A stretch of DNA of 11,554 nucleotides from JBOHER01 sp050701115 (GTDB taxonomy: Bacteria > Actinomycetota > Actinomycetes > Mycobacteriales > Pseudonocardiaceae): positions 1 to 11,554 of the forward strand of contig JBOHER010000263.1 of the NCBI GenBank assembly GCA_050701115.1, read 5' to 3'. Below, in pieces: positions 1 through 7,780 of this stretch. How positions within the stretch are numbered: the stretch's first letter is position 1; each line of letters begins with the position of its first letter. The notes beneath the pieces were generated by a model that made no database searches, was not told the origin of the DNA, and saw only the letters and a program-made list of their open reading frames with translations. Made by a program: the position numbers and the translations under genes.

Positions 1-109
1 CGCCCACCTCAACATCCCCCTACCCTGGCCCGAAAACCAGCTAAACCGGACAAACCATGACACGATGTCCTGCGGAAAACGAGGCTAGCGTAGCGGCAGG
101 AACGCAGCA
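1..109. other. Left-edge stretch with no confident gene
   Basis: No gene can be supported here. One plus-strand frame is open from base 2 to a TAG at 86-88 (28 codons) and could be the 3' tail of a gene entering from the left, convergent with lpdA. The peptide is not one I recognise. The stretch is somewhat A-rich compared with the rest of the window. Confidence 0.3.
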
Positions 110-139
110 CGGCCCGGGACTCGGTGGAGTCCCGGGCCG
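110..139. terminator. Perfect 13-bp-stem hairpin downstream of lpdA
   Basis: Bases 110-122 (CGGCCCGGGACTC) and 127-139 (GAGTCCCGGGCCG) are exact reverse complements around a GGTG loop. The hairpin lies about 70 bases past the lpdA stop. There is no T-tract on either strand, which is common for actinobacterial hairpin terminators. Because it is symmetric it could stop transcription from both directions, including a convergent gene left of the window. Confidence 0.7.
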
Positions 140-154
140 CGGTGGTCAGCGGGC

Positions 155-198
155 TCGTGCGTGCTGAACGTTGCCGGAACAACAACTTTCACGCACGA
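155..198. terminator. Second hairpin in the lpdA 3' flank
   Basis: TCGTGCGTG (155-163) and CACGCACGA (190-198) are exact 9-base inverted repeats. The 26-base interior contains a smaller nested pair, GTTG (170-173) and CAAC (180-183). It starts about 12 bases after the lpdA stop, so it would form in the 3' end of the lpdA transcript. It may assist termination or protect the RNA end; the long loop makes it weaker than the hairpin at 110-139. Confidence 0.4.
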
Positions 199-209
199 CC
201 CGGCAGCGC

Positions 210-1610
<1,401 letters not shown>

Positions 1611-1617
1611 AGGGGTC

Positions 1618-1623
1618 AGCCTA
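1618..1623 (-). promoter_or_regulatory. Candidate -10 element for leaderless lpdA mRNA
   Basis: On the minus strand TAGGCT fits the actinobacterial TANNNT -10 pattern. Seven bases separate it from the lpdA ATG, so initiation would fall on or next to the A of the start codon and give a leaderless mRNA. This agrees with the absence of a good ribosome-binding site. No convincing -35 hexamer is seen. Confidence 0.4.
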
Positions 1624-1655
1624 TCCGGCCGCACCAGCCCAGGCCGCACGCTCAA

Positions 1656-1674
1656 GACCGGGGAGACGCCGGTC
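1656..1674. terminator. Small hairpin between paaE and lpdA
   Basis: GACCGG (1656-1661) and CCGGTC (1669-1674) are exact inverted repeats around a 7-base loop. It lies about 50 bases after the paaE stop and before lpdA, so it could partly terminate or attenuate read-through from paa. There is no T-tract, and the short stem makes this uncertain. Confidence 0.35.
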
Positions 1675-1683
1675 ACCACCGAC

Positions 1684-1705
1684 GTGCACATGTCGACAGA
1701 TGCAC
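1684..1705. promoter_or_regulatory. 22-bp imperfect palindrome upstream of lpdA
   Basis: The site has outer arms GTGCA and TGCAC around an 8-base self-complementary core, TGTCGACA. Nine of the eleven base pairs across the dyad match. It lies about 75 bases upstream of lpdA, directly beside the DnaA-box sequence at 1707-1715. It could be an operator for an unidentified dimeric regulator. Confidence 0.35.
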
Positions 1706-1706
1706 C

Positions 1707-1715
1707 TGTGGATAA
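1707..1715 (-). promoter_or_regulatory. Perfect DnaA-box sequence
   Basis: The minus strand reads TTATCCACA, an exact match to the bacterial DnaA-box consensus TTATNCACA. It lies in the paaE-lpdA gap, nine bases past the paaE stop. A single box is not an origin. It could titrate DnaA or tie lpdA transcription to DnaA, or be a chance match. Confidence 0.35.
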
Positions 1716-1723
1716 CTGGGGAG

Positions 1724-2806
1724 CTAGGCGTCGTAGTCGACGGTGACCTTCTCCGACACCGGGTGGCTCTGACAGGTCAGCACGAATCCGGCGTCAATCT
1801 CGGCGGGTTCGAGGGCGAAGTTGCGCCGCATGTCCACCTTGCCGTCGATGACCTTGGCCCGGCAGGTGCCACACACGCCACCCTTACACGCGAACGGCAG
1901 GTCCGGCCGGACCCGCTGCGCGCCGTCGAGCACGCTCGTCTCCCTGGACAGCGCGACAGTCGTCGACCTGCCGTCCAGCACAACGGTGACCTCGCTGCTC
2001 GCCCCTACGATTCCCGGTTCCGGGTGGGTGGCAGGCGCGGGCGGCAGGTCGCCGAGGTAGAACAGTTCCTGGTGCACCCGATCGCGCGGCACACCGTTGG
2101 CCGCCAGGACGCCTTGCGCGTCGGTAACCATGCCGAACGGGCCGCACAGCCACCAGTGATCAACTCGCACCGGGTCGCCGAGCAGCGGCAGCAGCGCGGT
2201 CAGCCGGTCGGCGTCCAGCCGCCCGGTGAACAGCTCGACGTCGCGCGGCTCCCGGGAGAGCACGTGGATCAGCGCCAACCGGGTCGGATACCGGTCCTTC
2301 AGGTCGGCAAGGTCGTCGGCGAACATCACGGTGCTGGTGCGCCGGTTGCCGTAGAGCAGGGTGACGGTGTTCGCCGGATTGCGCAGCACCGACGACACGA
2401 TGGACAGCGCTGGGGTGATCCCGGAGCCGGCCACGAGCAGCACGTGATGGCCAGGCACGTCGACATCCGGGGTGAAGCTGCCGGTGGGAGTGGAGACCTC
2501 GATCTGGTCGCCTGGCCGCACCTCGTGCACCATCCAGGTGGAGAACAGCCCATCGGGGACTTCCCGCACCCCGATCCGCGGCGCGGCACCGGCAGGGGCA
2601 CAGATCGAGTAGTTCCGGCGTTCCTCGCGCCCGTCGATCATGCGGCGCACGACCATCGACTGGCCGGGCAGGAAGTCGTACTCCTGGGCCAGCTCCGGTG
2701 GCACGTCGAAGGTGACCGCGACGGCATCCTCACAGAGCCGTGTGACATCTGCGACCGTGAGCGGGTGGAATCCGGTGCGGCGGCGAGTCGTGGCAGGTGC
2801 GGACAC
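1724..2806 (-). CDS. paaE: Phenylacetyl-CoA epoxidase reductase subunit PaaE
   Basis: PaaE is the electron-transfer component of the ring-1,2-epoxidase and passes electrons from NAD(P)H through FAD and a 2Fe-2S cluster to the diiron site of PaaA. The 360-residue product shows the ferredoxin-reductase order: an FAD-binding barrel with RNYS (64-67), a nucleotide-binding middle domain, and a C-terminal plant-type ferredoxin domain with Cys307, Cys312, Cys315 (CKGGVCGTC) and Cys345 (LTCQSH) as cluster ligands. Length fits the family. The start is GTG at 2806: it overlaps the paaD TAG by one base (TAGTG) and is preceded by AAGGAG at good spacing. The frame runs open further upstream, but that part lies antiparallel in frame to nothing and overlaps paaD, so I reject it. 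PaaE is the last paa gene before lpdA. Confidence 0.95.
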   Translation of the reverse strand: MSAPATTRRRTGFHPLTVADVTRLCEDAVAVTFDVPPELAQEYDFLPGQSMVVRRMIDGREERRNYSICAPAGAAPRIGVREVPDGLFSTWMVHEVRPGDQIEVSTPTGSFTPDVDVPGHHVLLVAGSGITPALSIVSSVLRNPANTVTLLYGNRRTSTVMFADDLADLKDRYPTRLALIHVLSREPRDVELFTGRLDADRLTALLPLLGDPVRVDHWWLCGPFGMVTDAQGVLAANGVPRDRVHQELFYLGDLPPAPATHPEPGIVGASSEVTVVLDGRSTTVALSRETSVLDGAQRVRPDLPFACKGGVCGTCRAKVIDGKVDMRRNFALEPAEIDAGFVLTCQSHPVSEKVTVDYDA

Positions 2807-3309
2807 TAAATCTCCTTGATGTGTTCGAACGGCTCGGCACAGGCCCGGCAGCGGCGCAGCGCCTTGCACGCGGTCGCGCTGAAGCGGGACAGTTCTTCGG
2901 TGTCCGGCGAGTCGCAGTTCGGGCAGCGAATCAGGTGCACCGGCGCACCGAGGCTGAGTGGAATCGGTCCCGCCTTGTGGCGCGGCGCCGACCCAGGCGG
3001 CGCGATGCCTGCCTCTGCCAGCTTGCGGCGACCGGCGCCGCTGATCCAATCTGTGCTCCACGCCGGGTGCAACGCCGTGCGCACCTCGACGTCGTGGTAG
3101 CCGGCGGCGCGCAGCGCGTACACCAGGTCGTCCCGCATGGTGTCCATCGCTGGGCATCCGGTGTAGGTCGGCGTGATCGTGACCACCACGCAACCCTCCA
3201 CTTCGGACACCTCGCGCAGCACACCGAGGTCGGCCAGCGTGAGCATCGGCAATTCGGGGTCGGTCACGGTCTCCGCGACCGCACGGGCATCAAGCAGTGC
3301 GCTCACCAT
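2806..3309 (-). CDS. paaD: Phenylacetyl-CoA epoxidase maturation protein PaaD
   Basis: PaaD is needed in vivo for an active PaaABCE epoxidase, probably in iron-sulfur or metal-centre assembly, but is not a structural subunit. The 167-residue product has an N-terminal MIP18/DUF59-type domain (about 5-90) with the family stretch TPTYTGCPAMD containing Cys52. A C-terminal zinc-ribbon-like segment follows with Cys129-x2-Cys132 and Cys154-x2-Cys157, plus Cys148. I chose ATG 3309, preceded by GGAGG seven bases upstream; GTG 3306 is the alternative. The start is not coupled to paaC by overlap, unlike every other junction in the operon. An 88-base gap separates it from the paaC stop, and its ribosome-binding site lies in the second copy of a 28-bp repeat. 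Confidence 0.94.
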   Translation of the reverse strand: MVSALLDARAVAETVTDPELPMLTLADLGVLREVSEVEGCVVVTITPTYTGCPAMDTMRDDLVYALRAAGYHDVEVRTALHPAWSTDWISGAGRRKLAEAGIAPPGSAPRHKAGPIPLSLGAPVHLIRCPNCDSPDTEELSRFSATACKALRRCRACAEPFEHIKEI

Positions 3310-3332
3310 GTCGCCTCCGGGTGCGCTCGCGC
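3305..3332. repeat. 28-bp direct repeat, copy next to paaD
   Basis: This sequence is identical over 28 bases to 3400-3427, 95 bases away. Read on the minus strand it contains a relic of the paaC 3' end (codons for RAHPEATW, followed here by TGA) plus the GGAGG ribosome-binding site and ATG of paaD. It therefore shows the ancestral junction, in which paaC ended in TGA inside the paaD start (ATGGTGA). Confidence 0.9.
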
Positions 3333-3399
3333 AGCATCGATCGGCGTCGCTCCGCAAGCTCCGCTCCACGTGCACCGCGCTCGCTCGGTCACGTTCCCT
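3333..3399. other. 67-bp insert between the 28-bp repeats
   Basis: This DNA has separated paaC from paaD. It resembles neither the paaC sequence before the first repeat copy nor the paaD sequence after the second, so a plain tandem duplication does not explain it. On the minus strand it is rich in GAGCG/GGAGC words (GAGCGAGCGCGG, GGAGCGGAGC, CGGAGCGACG) and carries short palindromes (GTGCAC, CACGTG, CGATCG). This makes it look like a short dispersed repeat element, but I cannot name a family. Its first bases supply the new TAG stop of paaC. Confidence 0.6.
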
Positions 3400-4294
3400 A
3401 CCATGTCGCCTCCGGGTGCGCTCGCGCGATGCACTGCAGTTCGGCGAGGATGAAGCCCATCGACTCGGTGTGTACGCCGTCACGGCCCTTTCTTCCTGCG
3501 ACACCTGCGAGTGGGCTTGCCTCGGGCAGCCGGAGGTTCGCGGCCGAGCACACCTGGGCGAGTACCGCGTCGAACTCCTCGCGGAGCCCGGCCGGATCGG
3601 TGGCGACGCCGACCTCGAACAGCCGCGCCTCAACGGGGTGCAAGTCGAACAGTTCACCGACCAGCGGCCACACCGTGTCGAGCCCGGCCTGCATGCGCTG
3701 GTGCGACAACTCGGTTCCGTCGCCAAGGCGGATGGTCCACTGTGCCGCGTAATCGCGGTGATAGCTGACCTCCTTGATCCCCTTGGCCGCGATCGCGGAC
3801 AGCACGGGGTCGGTCGACGACACCAACCGGCTCAGCAGAGCCAAGCGCCAGGTGCCGAAGATCAGCAACCGCGCAAGGGAGAAGGCGAAGTCACCGTTGC
3901 CGACCTCGACCAGCCGCACATTGCGGAACTCGTGCTCGTCGCGGAAGAACGCGTGGTGGTCCTCGTCGCGGTCAGAGCCGTCGGCTTTGCCCGCGCGGGC
4001 CAGCAGCAGCCGCGCCTGGCCGAGCAGGTCCAGCCCAATGTTGGCCAACGCCACCTCGTCCTCGAGCTCGGGCGCGTTGGTGCACCACTGCTGTAGCCGG
4101 TGGGACATGATCAGCGCGTCGTCACCGAGCATCAGGCAGTAGGCGGCCAGATCAGCGCCGTCCACTCCGCGCGGGACCGAAGTGTCCATTCCGGACAATG
4201 GGTCTTCGAACCCGGTACCGAAAGCCCAGCGTGCGTCGTTTTCTTCGATGATCGCCTCGTAGGCGTTGTCAAAAGCCACAGTCATCACGCTCAC
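3398..4294 (-). CDS. paaC: Phenylacetyl-CoA epoxidase structural subunit PaaC
   Basis: PaaC is the ferritin-like partner that forms the core of the epoxidase with PaaA and holds it together without a catalytic diiron centre of its own. The 298-residue product carries family stretches such as ENDARWAFGTGFEDPLSG near the N-terminus, LANIGLDLLGQAR in the first helical bundle and IKEVSYHRDYAAQW in the second, and ends in HPEATW. I took GTG 4294, which overlaps the paaB stop by four bases (GTGA), as at the other junctions; the ATG at 4285 would remove only three residues. No strong Shine-Dalgarno precedes it, so translation is probably coupled to paaB. The stop is a TAG made by inserted DNA, not the ancestral TGA, but the encoded protein appears complete. 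Confidence 0.95.
   Translation of the reverse strand: MSVMTVAFDNAYEAIIEENDARWAFGTGFEDPLSGMDTSVPRGVDGADLAAYCLMLGDDALIMSHRLQQWCTNAPELEDEVALANIGLDLLGQARLLLARAGKADGSDRDEDHHAFFRDEHEFRNVRLVEVGNGDFAFSLARLLIFGTWRLALLSRLVSSTDPVLSAIAAKGIKEVSYHRDYAAQWTIRLGDGTELSHQRMQAGLDTVWPLVGELFDLHPVEARLFEVGVATDPAGLREEFDAVLAQVCSAANLRLPEASPLAGVAGRKGRDGVHTESMGFILAELQCIARAHPEATW
3400..3427. repeat. 28-bp direct repeat, copy forming the paaC 3' end
   Basis: This is identical to 3305-3332. Here it encodes the functional C-terminus of PaaC (RAHPEATW), and the base following it turns the stop into TAG instead of TGA. The GGAGG-ATG that starts paaD in the other copy is also present here, but reading from it leads into the insert. 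Confidence 0.9.
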
Positions 4295-4587
4295 ATATGC
4301 GGGACGTTGTCGGGGATCTCGTAGAACGTGGGGTGGCGGTACACCTTGTCCGCCGACGGCGCGAAGAATGGGTCCTTCTCGTCCGGGCTGGACGCGGTGA
4401 TGTCGGCGGCCTTCACCACCCAGATGCTCACGCCTTCATTGCGCCGGGTGTAGAGATCGCGGGCGTGGTGCACCGCCATCTGGTCGTCCGCCGCGTGCAG
4501 CGAGCCGACGTGCACGTGGTTGAGTCCGCGCTTGCTGCGCACGAACACCTCGTACAGCGGCCACTCGTGCTTGACAGTCTCGATCAC
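4291..4587 (-). CDS. paaB: Phenylacetyl-CoA epoxidase small subunit PaaB
   Basis: PaaB is the small subunit that bridges PaaA-PaaC units and likely helps dock the reductase. The 98-residue product closely follows the family pattern: WPLYEVFVRSKRGLNHVHVG, then SLHAADDQMAVHHARDLYTRR, SIWVVKAADI, and the C-terminal KVYRHPTFYEIPDNVPHM. E. coli PaaB is about 95 residues. The start is GTG 4587, overlapping the paaA TGA by four bases, with AAGGAGG about eight bases upstream inside the paaA 3' end. The frame continues upstream inside paaA to 4779, but that part is not PaaB-like. Confidence 0.95.
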   Translation of the reverse strand: MIETVKHEWPLYEVFVRSKRGLNHVHVGSLHAADDQMAVHHARDLYTRRNEGVSIWVVKAADITASSPDEKDPFFAPSADKVYRHPTFYEIPDNVPHM

Positions 4588-5537
4588 GCGGCGGCCTCCT
4601 TGGTCATTCTCGTGCGCGCGTGGGCGATCGCAGCCTCGCGTACCCAAGCACCGTCCTCGTGTGCCTTGCGCCGGTGCGCGATGCGCTGGGCGTTGCAGGG
4701 ACCGTTGCCGCGCAACACTTCCTTGAACTCGTCCCAGTCGATCGTCCCGAAGTCGTGGTGGCCACGTTCGGCGTTCCACTTCAGCTCGGGGTCGGGCAGA
4801 GTCACACCGAGTGCCTCAGCCTGCGGCACCGACATGTCGACGAACCGTTGCCGCAGCTCATCGTTGGTGTGGCGCTTGATCTTCCACGCCATCGACTGCG
4901 CGGAGTTGGGTGAATCGGCGTCCGGTGGGCCGAACATCATCAGCGAAGGCCACCACCAGCGGTTGGTCGCATCCTGCACCATCGCCCGCTGTGCGTCAGT
5001 ACCCTTCATCATCGTCACCAGCAGTTCATAACCCTGCCGCTGATGGAAAGACTCCTCCTTGCAGATCCGGATCATTGCCCGCGCATAGGGGCCGTAGGAG
5101 CTGCGGCACAGCGGGACCTGGTTGCAGATCGCCGCGCCGTCGACCAGCCAGCCGATCACGCCGACATCGGCGAAGGTCAGCGTCGGGTAGTTGAAGATCG
5201 ACGAGTACTTCTGCCTGCCGGTGATCAGCCGCTCGGTCAGGTCGGCGCGATCGGCACCGAGAGTCTCGGCCGCCGAATAGAGGTAAAGCCCGTGGCCCGC
5301 CTCGTCCTGCACCTTGGCGAGCAGAATCGCCTTGCGCCGCAAGGAAGGCGCTCGGGTGATCCAGCTGCCCTCCGGCTGCATGCCGATGATCTCCGAATGC
5401 GCATGCTGCGCGATCTGCCGGATCATTGTCTTGCGGTAGCCGTCGGGAACCCAGTCCCGCGGTTCGAGCCGCTGGTCCTTCTCGATGGTGTGCTCGAAGT
5501 GCCGCTCAAGGTCCACTTCGGACAGTGTTGCTGTCAT
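4584..5537 (-). CDS. paaA: Phenylacetyl-CoA epoxidase catalytic subunit PaaA
   Basis: PaaA carries the diiron site that converts phenylacetyl-CoA to its ring-1,2-epoxide, using O2 and electrons from PaaE. The 317-residue product is a ferritin-like helical bundle. Likely iron ligands are visible in HSEIIG (Glu49), QDEAGH (Glu79, His82) and CKEESFHQ (Glu161/Glu162, His165). WITRAPSLRRKAIL and YGPYARAMIRICKEESFHQRQGYELL are typical family stretches. The length matches bacterial PaaA (about 310-320). ATG 5537 overlaps the paaZ TGA by four bases (ATGA) and has AAGGAG eight bases upstream, so translation is coupled to paaZ. Confidence 0.96.
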   Translation of the reverse strand: MTATLSEVDLERHFEHTIEKDQRLEPRDWVPDGYRKTMIRQIAQHAHSEIIGMQPEGSWITRAPSLRRKAILLAKVQDEAGHGLYLYSAAETLGADRADLTERLITGRQKYSSIFNYPTLTFADVGVIGWLVDGAAICNQVPLCRSSYGPYARAMIRICKEESFHQRQGYELLVTMMKGTDAQRAMVQDATNRWWWPSLMMFGPPDADSPNSAQSMAWKIKRHTNDELRQRFVDMSVPQAEALGVTLPDPELKWNAERGHHDFGTIDWDEFKEVLRGNGPCNAQRIAHRRKAHEDGAWVREAAIAHARTRMTKEAAA

Positions 5538-7564
5538 TTCTGCTCCTTGGCGACAAGGGTCAGCACGTCGTACTTGGCGACGGACGCCTGCTCCTGATTG
5601 GTAACGTCGACGTCCCAGCGGACCTCGCCGTAATCGGCGTTCCCCCGCGGGGTGATCTGCTTGGCGGTCAACGTGACGGTCAGCTCGTCGCCAGCCTTGA
5701 CCGGCGTCAGGAAGCGCAGGTTCTCCAAGCCGTAGTTGGCCAGCACCGGTCCCGGCTCGGGCGAGACGAACAGGCCCGCTGCGAAGGACACCACCAGATA
5801 GCCGTGCGCCACGATGCCCCCGAACAGCGGGTTCGCCTTGGCGGCCGCTTCGTCGGTGTGCGCGTAGAAGGTGTCGCCGGTGAACTCGGCGAAATGCTCG
5901 ATGTCCTCCAGGGTCACCTGGCGCGGACCGGCCACCACGGTGTCGCCGATCTTCAGCTCGGCGAGCGACTTGCGGAACGGGTGTATGCCCTCTTCACGAG
6001 GAGCGCCAGCCACCCACTGGCCGGTGACCGCGGCGAGCACCTTGGGGCTGGCCTGCACGGCGGTGCGCTGCATGTGGTGCAGCACGCCACGGATGCCGCC
6101 CATCTCCTCGCCGCCGCCTGCCCGGCCCGGGCCTCCGTGCACAAGGGCTGGCATCGGCGAGCCGTGGCCGGTGGACTCCTTGGCGTCGTCGGCGTCGAGC
6201 ACCAGCAGCCTGCCGTGCCACGGCGCCACGCCGAGAACGACGTCGCGCGCGAATGCGGCGTCCCCGGTCACCACGGATCCGACCAGGCTGCCTTCACCTC
6301 GGGCAGCCAAGGCGATGACATGCTCGGTAGACGTGTAGGGCATCAGGGTGGACACCGGCCCAAAGGCCTCGACCTGGTGCGGCTCGATGCGCTCCGGGTC
6401 GTCGACGCGCAGCAGCACCGGCGAGAGGAACGCGCCCCGCTCGGCGTCGGCGTCGACCACGTCGGCCTGCTCCGGGTCGCCGAACACAATGCTGCCGACG
6501 TCGAGCAGCGCTTTCAGCGAGCGGCGCACCTCTTCCCGCTGCTCCAGGCTGGCCAGCGCGCCCATCCGCACCTCGGGATTGGCCGGATTGCCGATGGTGA
6601 CCTTGGCCAGCCGCTCACTCGCCGCCTGCGCCACGTCGTCGATGAGCTCGGCGGGCACGAAGGCCCGGCGGATCGCGGTGCACTTCTGCCCCGCCTTCAC
6701 GGTCATCTCGGTGACCAGTTGCTTGACGTACAGGTCGAACTCCGCGGTGCCGGGCTTGGCGTCCGGGCCGAGGATCGAGAGGTTGAGCGAGTCGGCCTCG
6801 GCGTTGAACCGCACCGAGTTGCGCACGATCGCCGGGTGTGCGCGTAGCCGCAGGGCTGTGGACGCCGAGCCGGTGAAGGACACCAGGTCCTGGGCGGTGA
6901 CGTGATCGAGCAGATCGCCCGCGCTGCCGCACACCAGCTGCAGCGAGCCCTCCGTCAGCAGGCCGGATTCGACGATCAGCTCAACCAGCTTCGCGGTCAG
7001 GTAGGCCGTCTGGCTCGCGGGTTTGATCAGGGTCGGCACGCCGGCGAGGAAGGCGGGCGCGAACTTCTCCAGCGGGCCCCAGACCGGGAAGTTGAACGCG
7101 TTGATCTGGATGGCGACCCCCCGCAACGGGGTGGCGATGTGCTGGCCGACGAACGTCCCGCCCTTGCTCAGCGGCTCAACAGCACCTTCGACATACACCG
7201 TGTCGTTGGGCAGTTCGCGCCTGCCCTTGCTGGAGTATGCGGACAGCACGCCGATGCCGCCGTCAACGTCGAATTTCGAGTCGCCCAGCGTGGCGCCGGT
7301 GCGAGCGGACAAGGCGTACAGCTCGTCGCGGTGCTCGCGCAGGTGCGAGGCCAGCGCCTTGAGCAGCGCGGCGCGCTGGTGGAAGGTCAGCTCGCGCAGC
7401 GCGGGGCCGCCGAGGGTGCGGCCGTAGTCCAACGCGGCGGCCATGTCGATGCCTGCCGAGGAGATACGGGCGACCTCCTCGCCGGTCACGGCGTCGGGCA
7501 ACGGCGCACCCTCATCGGTCGGCGTGTGCCAGCCGCCGGATACATAGCTGCGCAGTGGAGCCAT
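5534..7564 (-). CDS. paaZ: Bifunctional oxepin-CoA hydrolase / aldehyde dehydrogenase PaaZ
   Basis: PaaZ opens the oxepin-CoA ring with its C-terminal MaoC-type hydratase domain. Its N-terminal NADP-dependent aldehyde dehydrogenase then oxidises the semialdehyde to 3-oxo-5,6-dehydrosuberyl-CoA. The 676-residue product has both halves intact. The dehydrogenase catalytic residues Glu256 (NAEADSLN) and Cys295 (GQKCTAIRR) fall on the same numbers as in E. coli PaaZ. The hydratase pair Asp564/His569 lies in TGDTFYAH. Upstream of ATG 7564, GGGAGG (7579-7574) lies about ten bases away. It is the first gene of the paa operon, with a -10-like hexamer and a TetR-type palindrome just upstream. Confidence 0.97.
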   Translation of the reverse strand: MAPLRSYVSGGWHTPTDEGAPLPDAVTGEEVARISSAGIDMAAALDYGRTLGGPALRELTFHQRAALLKALASHLREHRDELYALSARTGATLGDSKFDVDGGIGVLSAYSSKGRRELPNDTVYVEGAVEPLSKGGTFVGQHIATPLRGVAIQINAFNFPVWGPLEKFAPAFLAGVPTLIKPASQTAYLTAKLVELIVESGLLTEGSLQLVCGSAGDLLDHVTAQDLVSFTGSASTALRLRAHPAIVRNSVRFNAEADSLNLSILGPDAKPGTAEFDLYVKQLVTEMTVKAGQKCTAIRRAFVPAELIDDVAQAASERLAKVTIGNPANPEVRMGALASLEQREEVRRSLKALLDVGSIVFGDPEQADVVDADAERGAFLSPVLLRVDDPERIEPHQVEAFGPVSTLMPYTSTEHVIALAARGEGSLVGSVVTGDAAFARDVVLGVAPWHGRLLVLDADDAKESTGHGSPMPALVHGGPGRAGGGEEMGGIRGVLHHMQRTAVQASPKVLAAVTGQWVAGAPREEGIHPFRKSLAELKIGDTVVAGPRQVTLEDIEHFAEFTGDTFYAHTDEAAAKANPLFGGIVAHGYLVVSFAAGLFVSPEPGPVLANYGLENLRFLTPVKAGDELTVTLTAKQITPRGNADYGEVRWDVDVTNQEQASVAKYDVLTLVAKEQK

Positions 7565-7597
7565 CAGGTCGGGCCTCCCATTCGGCGTCGAATTACC

Positions 7598-7613
7598 TAC
7601 CGTACGTTCAGTA
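7598..7613. promoter_or_regulatory. TetR/PaaR-like operator upstream of paaZ
   Basis: TACCGTACGTTCAGTA is an imperfect 16-bp palindrome centred on CG, with six of eight pairs matching. The ACCG-type half-sites resemble operators of TetR-family repressors such as PaaR, which control phenylacetate genes in actinobacteria. It starts two bases downstream of the minus-strand -10 candidate TATGAT, so bound protein would cover the start point and repress. No regulator gene lies in the window. Confidence 0.5.
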
Positions 7614-7614
7614 A

Positions 7615-7620
7615 ATCATA
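7615..7620 (-). promoter_or_regulatory. Candidate -10 element of the paa operon
   Basis: The minus strand reads TATGAT, one mismatch from TATAAT, about 50 bases upstream of the paaZ start. The predicted start point falls near 7608, inside the palindrome at 7598-7613. No clear -35 hexamer is seen at normal spacing. Confidence 0.45.
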
Positions 7621-7725
7621 GTAGCGTGCCCCGGTGGCGGAAGAAAGGTCTCCTGCAAAGTTTCATCACCCGCCAGGGCCCGCATGGACCGAGGCACCCC
7701 CTACCGCGTGTCCTGGTCCTTCGGT

Positions 7726-7738
7726 GTCGGTGACCGAC
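7726..7738. promoter_or_regulatory. Perfect 13-bp palindrome upstream of the DUF2786 gene
   Basis: GTCGGT and ACCGAC are exact inverted repeats around a central G. The site lies 42 bases upstream of the ATG at 7781 and just before TAGGGT (7741-7746), a possible -10 hexamer. It could be an operator or a 5'-UTR hairpin for the DUF2786 gene. Its half-sites are oriented opposite to those of the paaZ operator, so a shared regulator is not implied. Confidence 0.3.
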
Positions 7739-7780
7739 GATAGGGTCGGCCACCACGAGCACCGAGGTGAAGGGCGAAAG

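Noticed and set aside
2..88. C-terminal end of a transposase or other gene at the left edge
   Set aside because: Only 28 codons are visible, with no recognisable motif and no terminal inverted repeat that could be paired within the window.
1700..2809. Plus-strand open frame of 369 codons opposite paaE
   Set aside because: It is a shadow frame rich in Arg, Gly and His with no family features, while the minus strand encodes a complete PaaE.
2807..3193. N-terminal extension of PaaE into paaD
   Set aside because: It would overlap nearly all of paaD out of frame. The GTG at 2806 has a good ribosome-binding site and gives the family length.
3305..3427. CRISPR or tandem-repeat array
   Set aside because: There are only two repeat copies and one spacer, and the repeat is the coding end of paaC, so it is a duplicated gene junction.
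4588..4779. N-terminal extension of PaaB into paaA
   Set aside because: The sequence is not PaaB-like. GTG 4587 gives the normal length of about 98 residues and a four-base overlap with paaA.
5426..6847. Plus-strand open frame of 473 codons opposite paaZ and paaA
   Set aside because: It spans two real genes on the other strand and has shadow-type composition with no domain.
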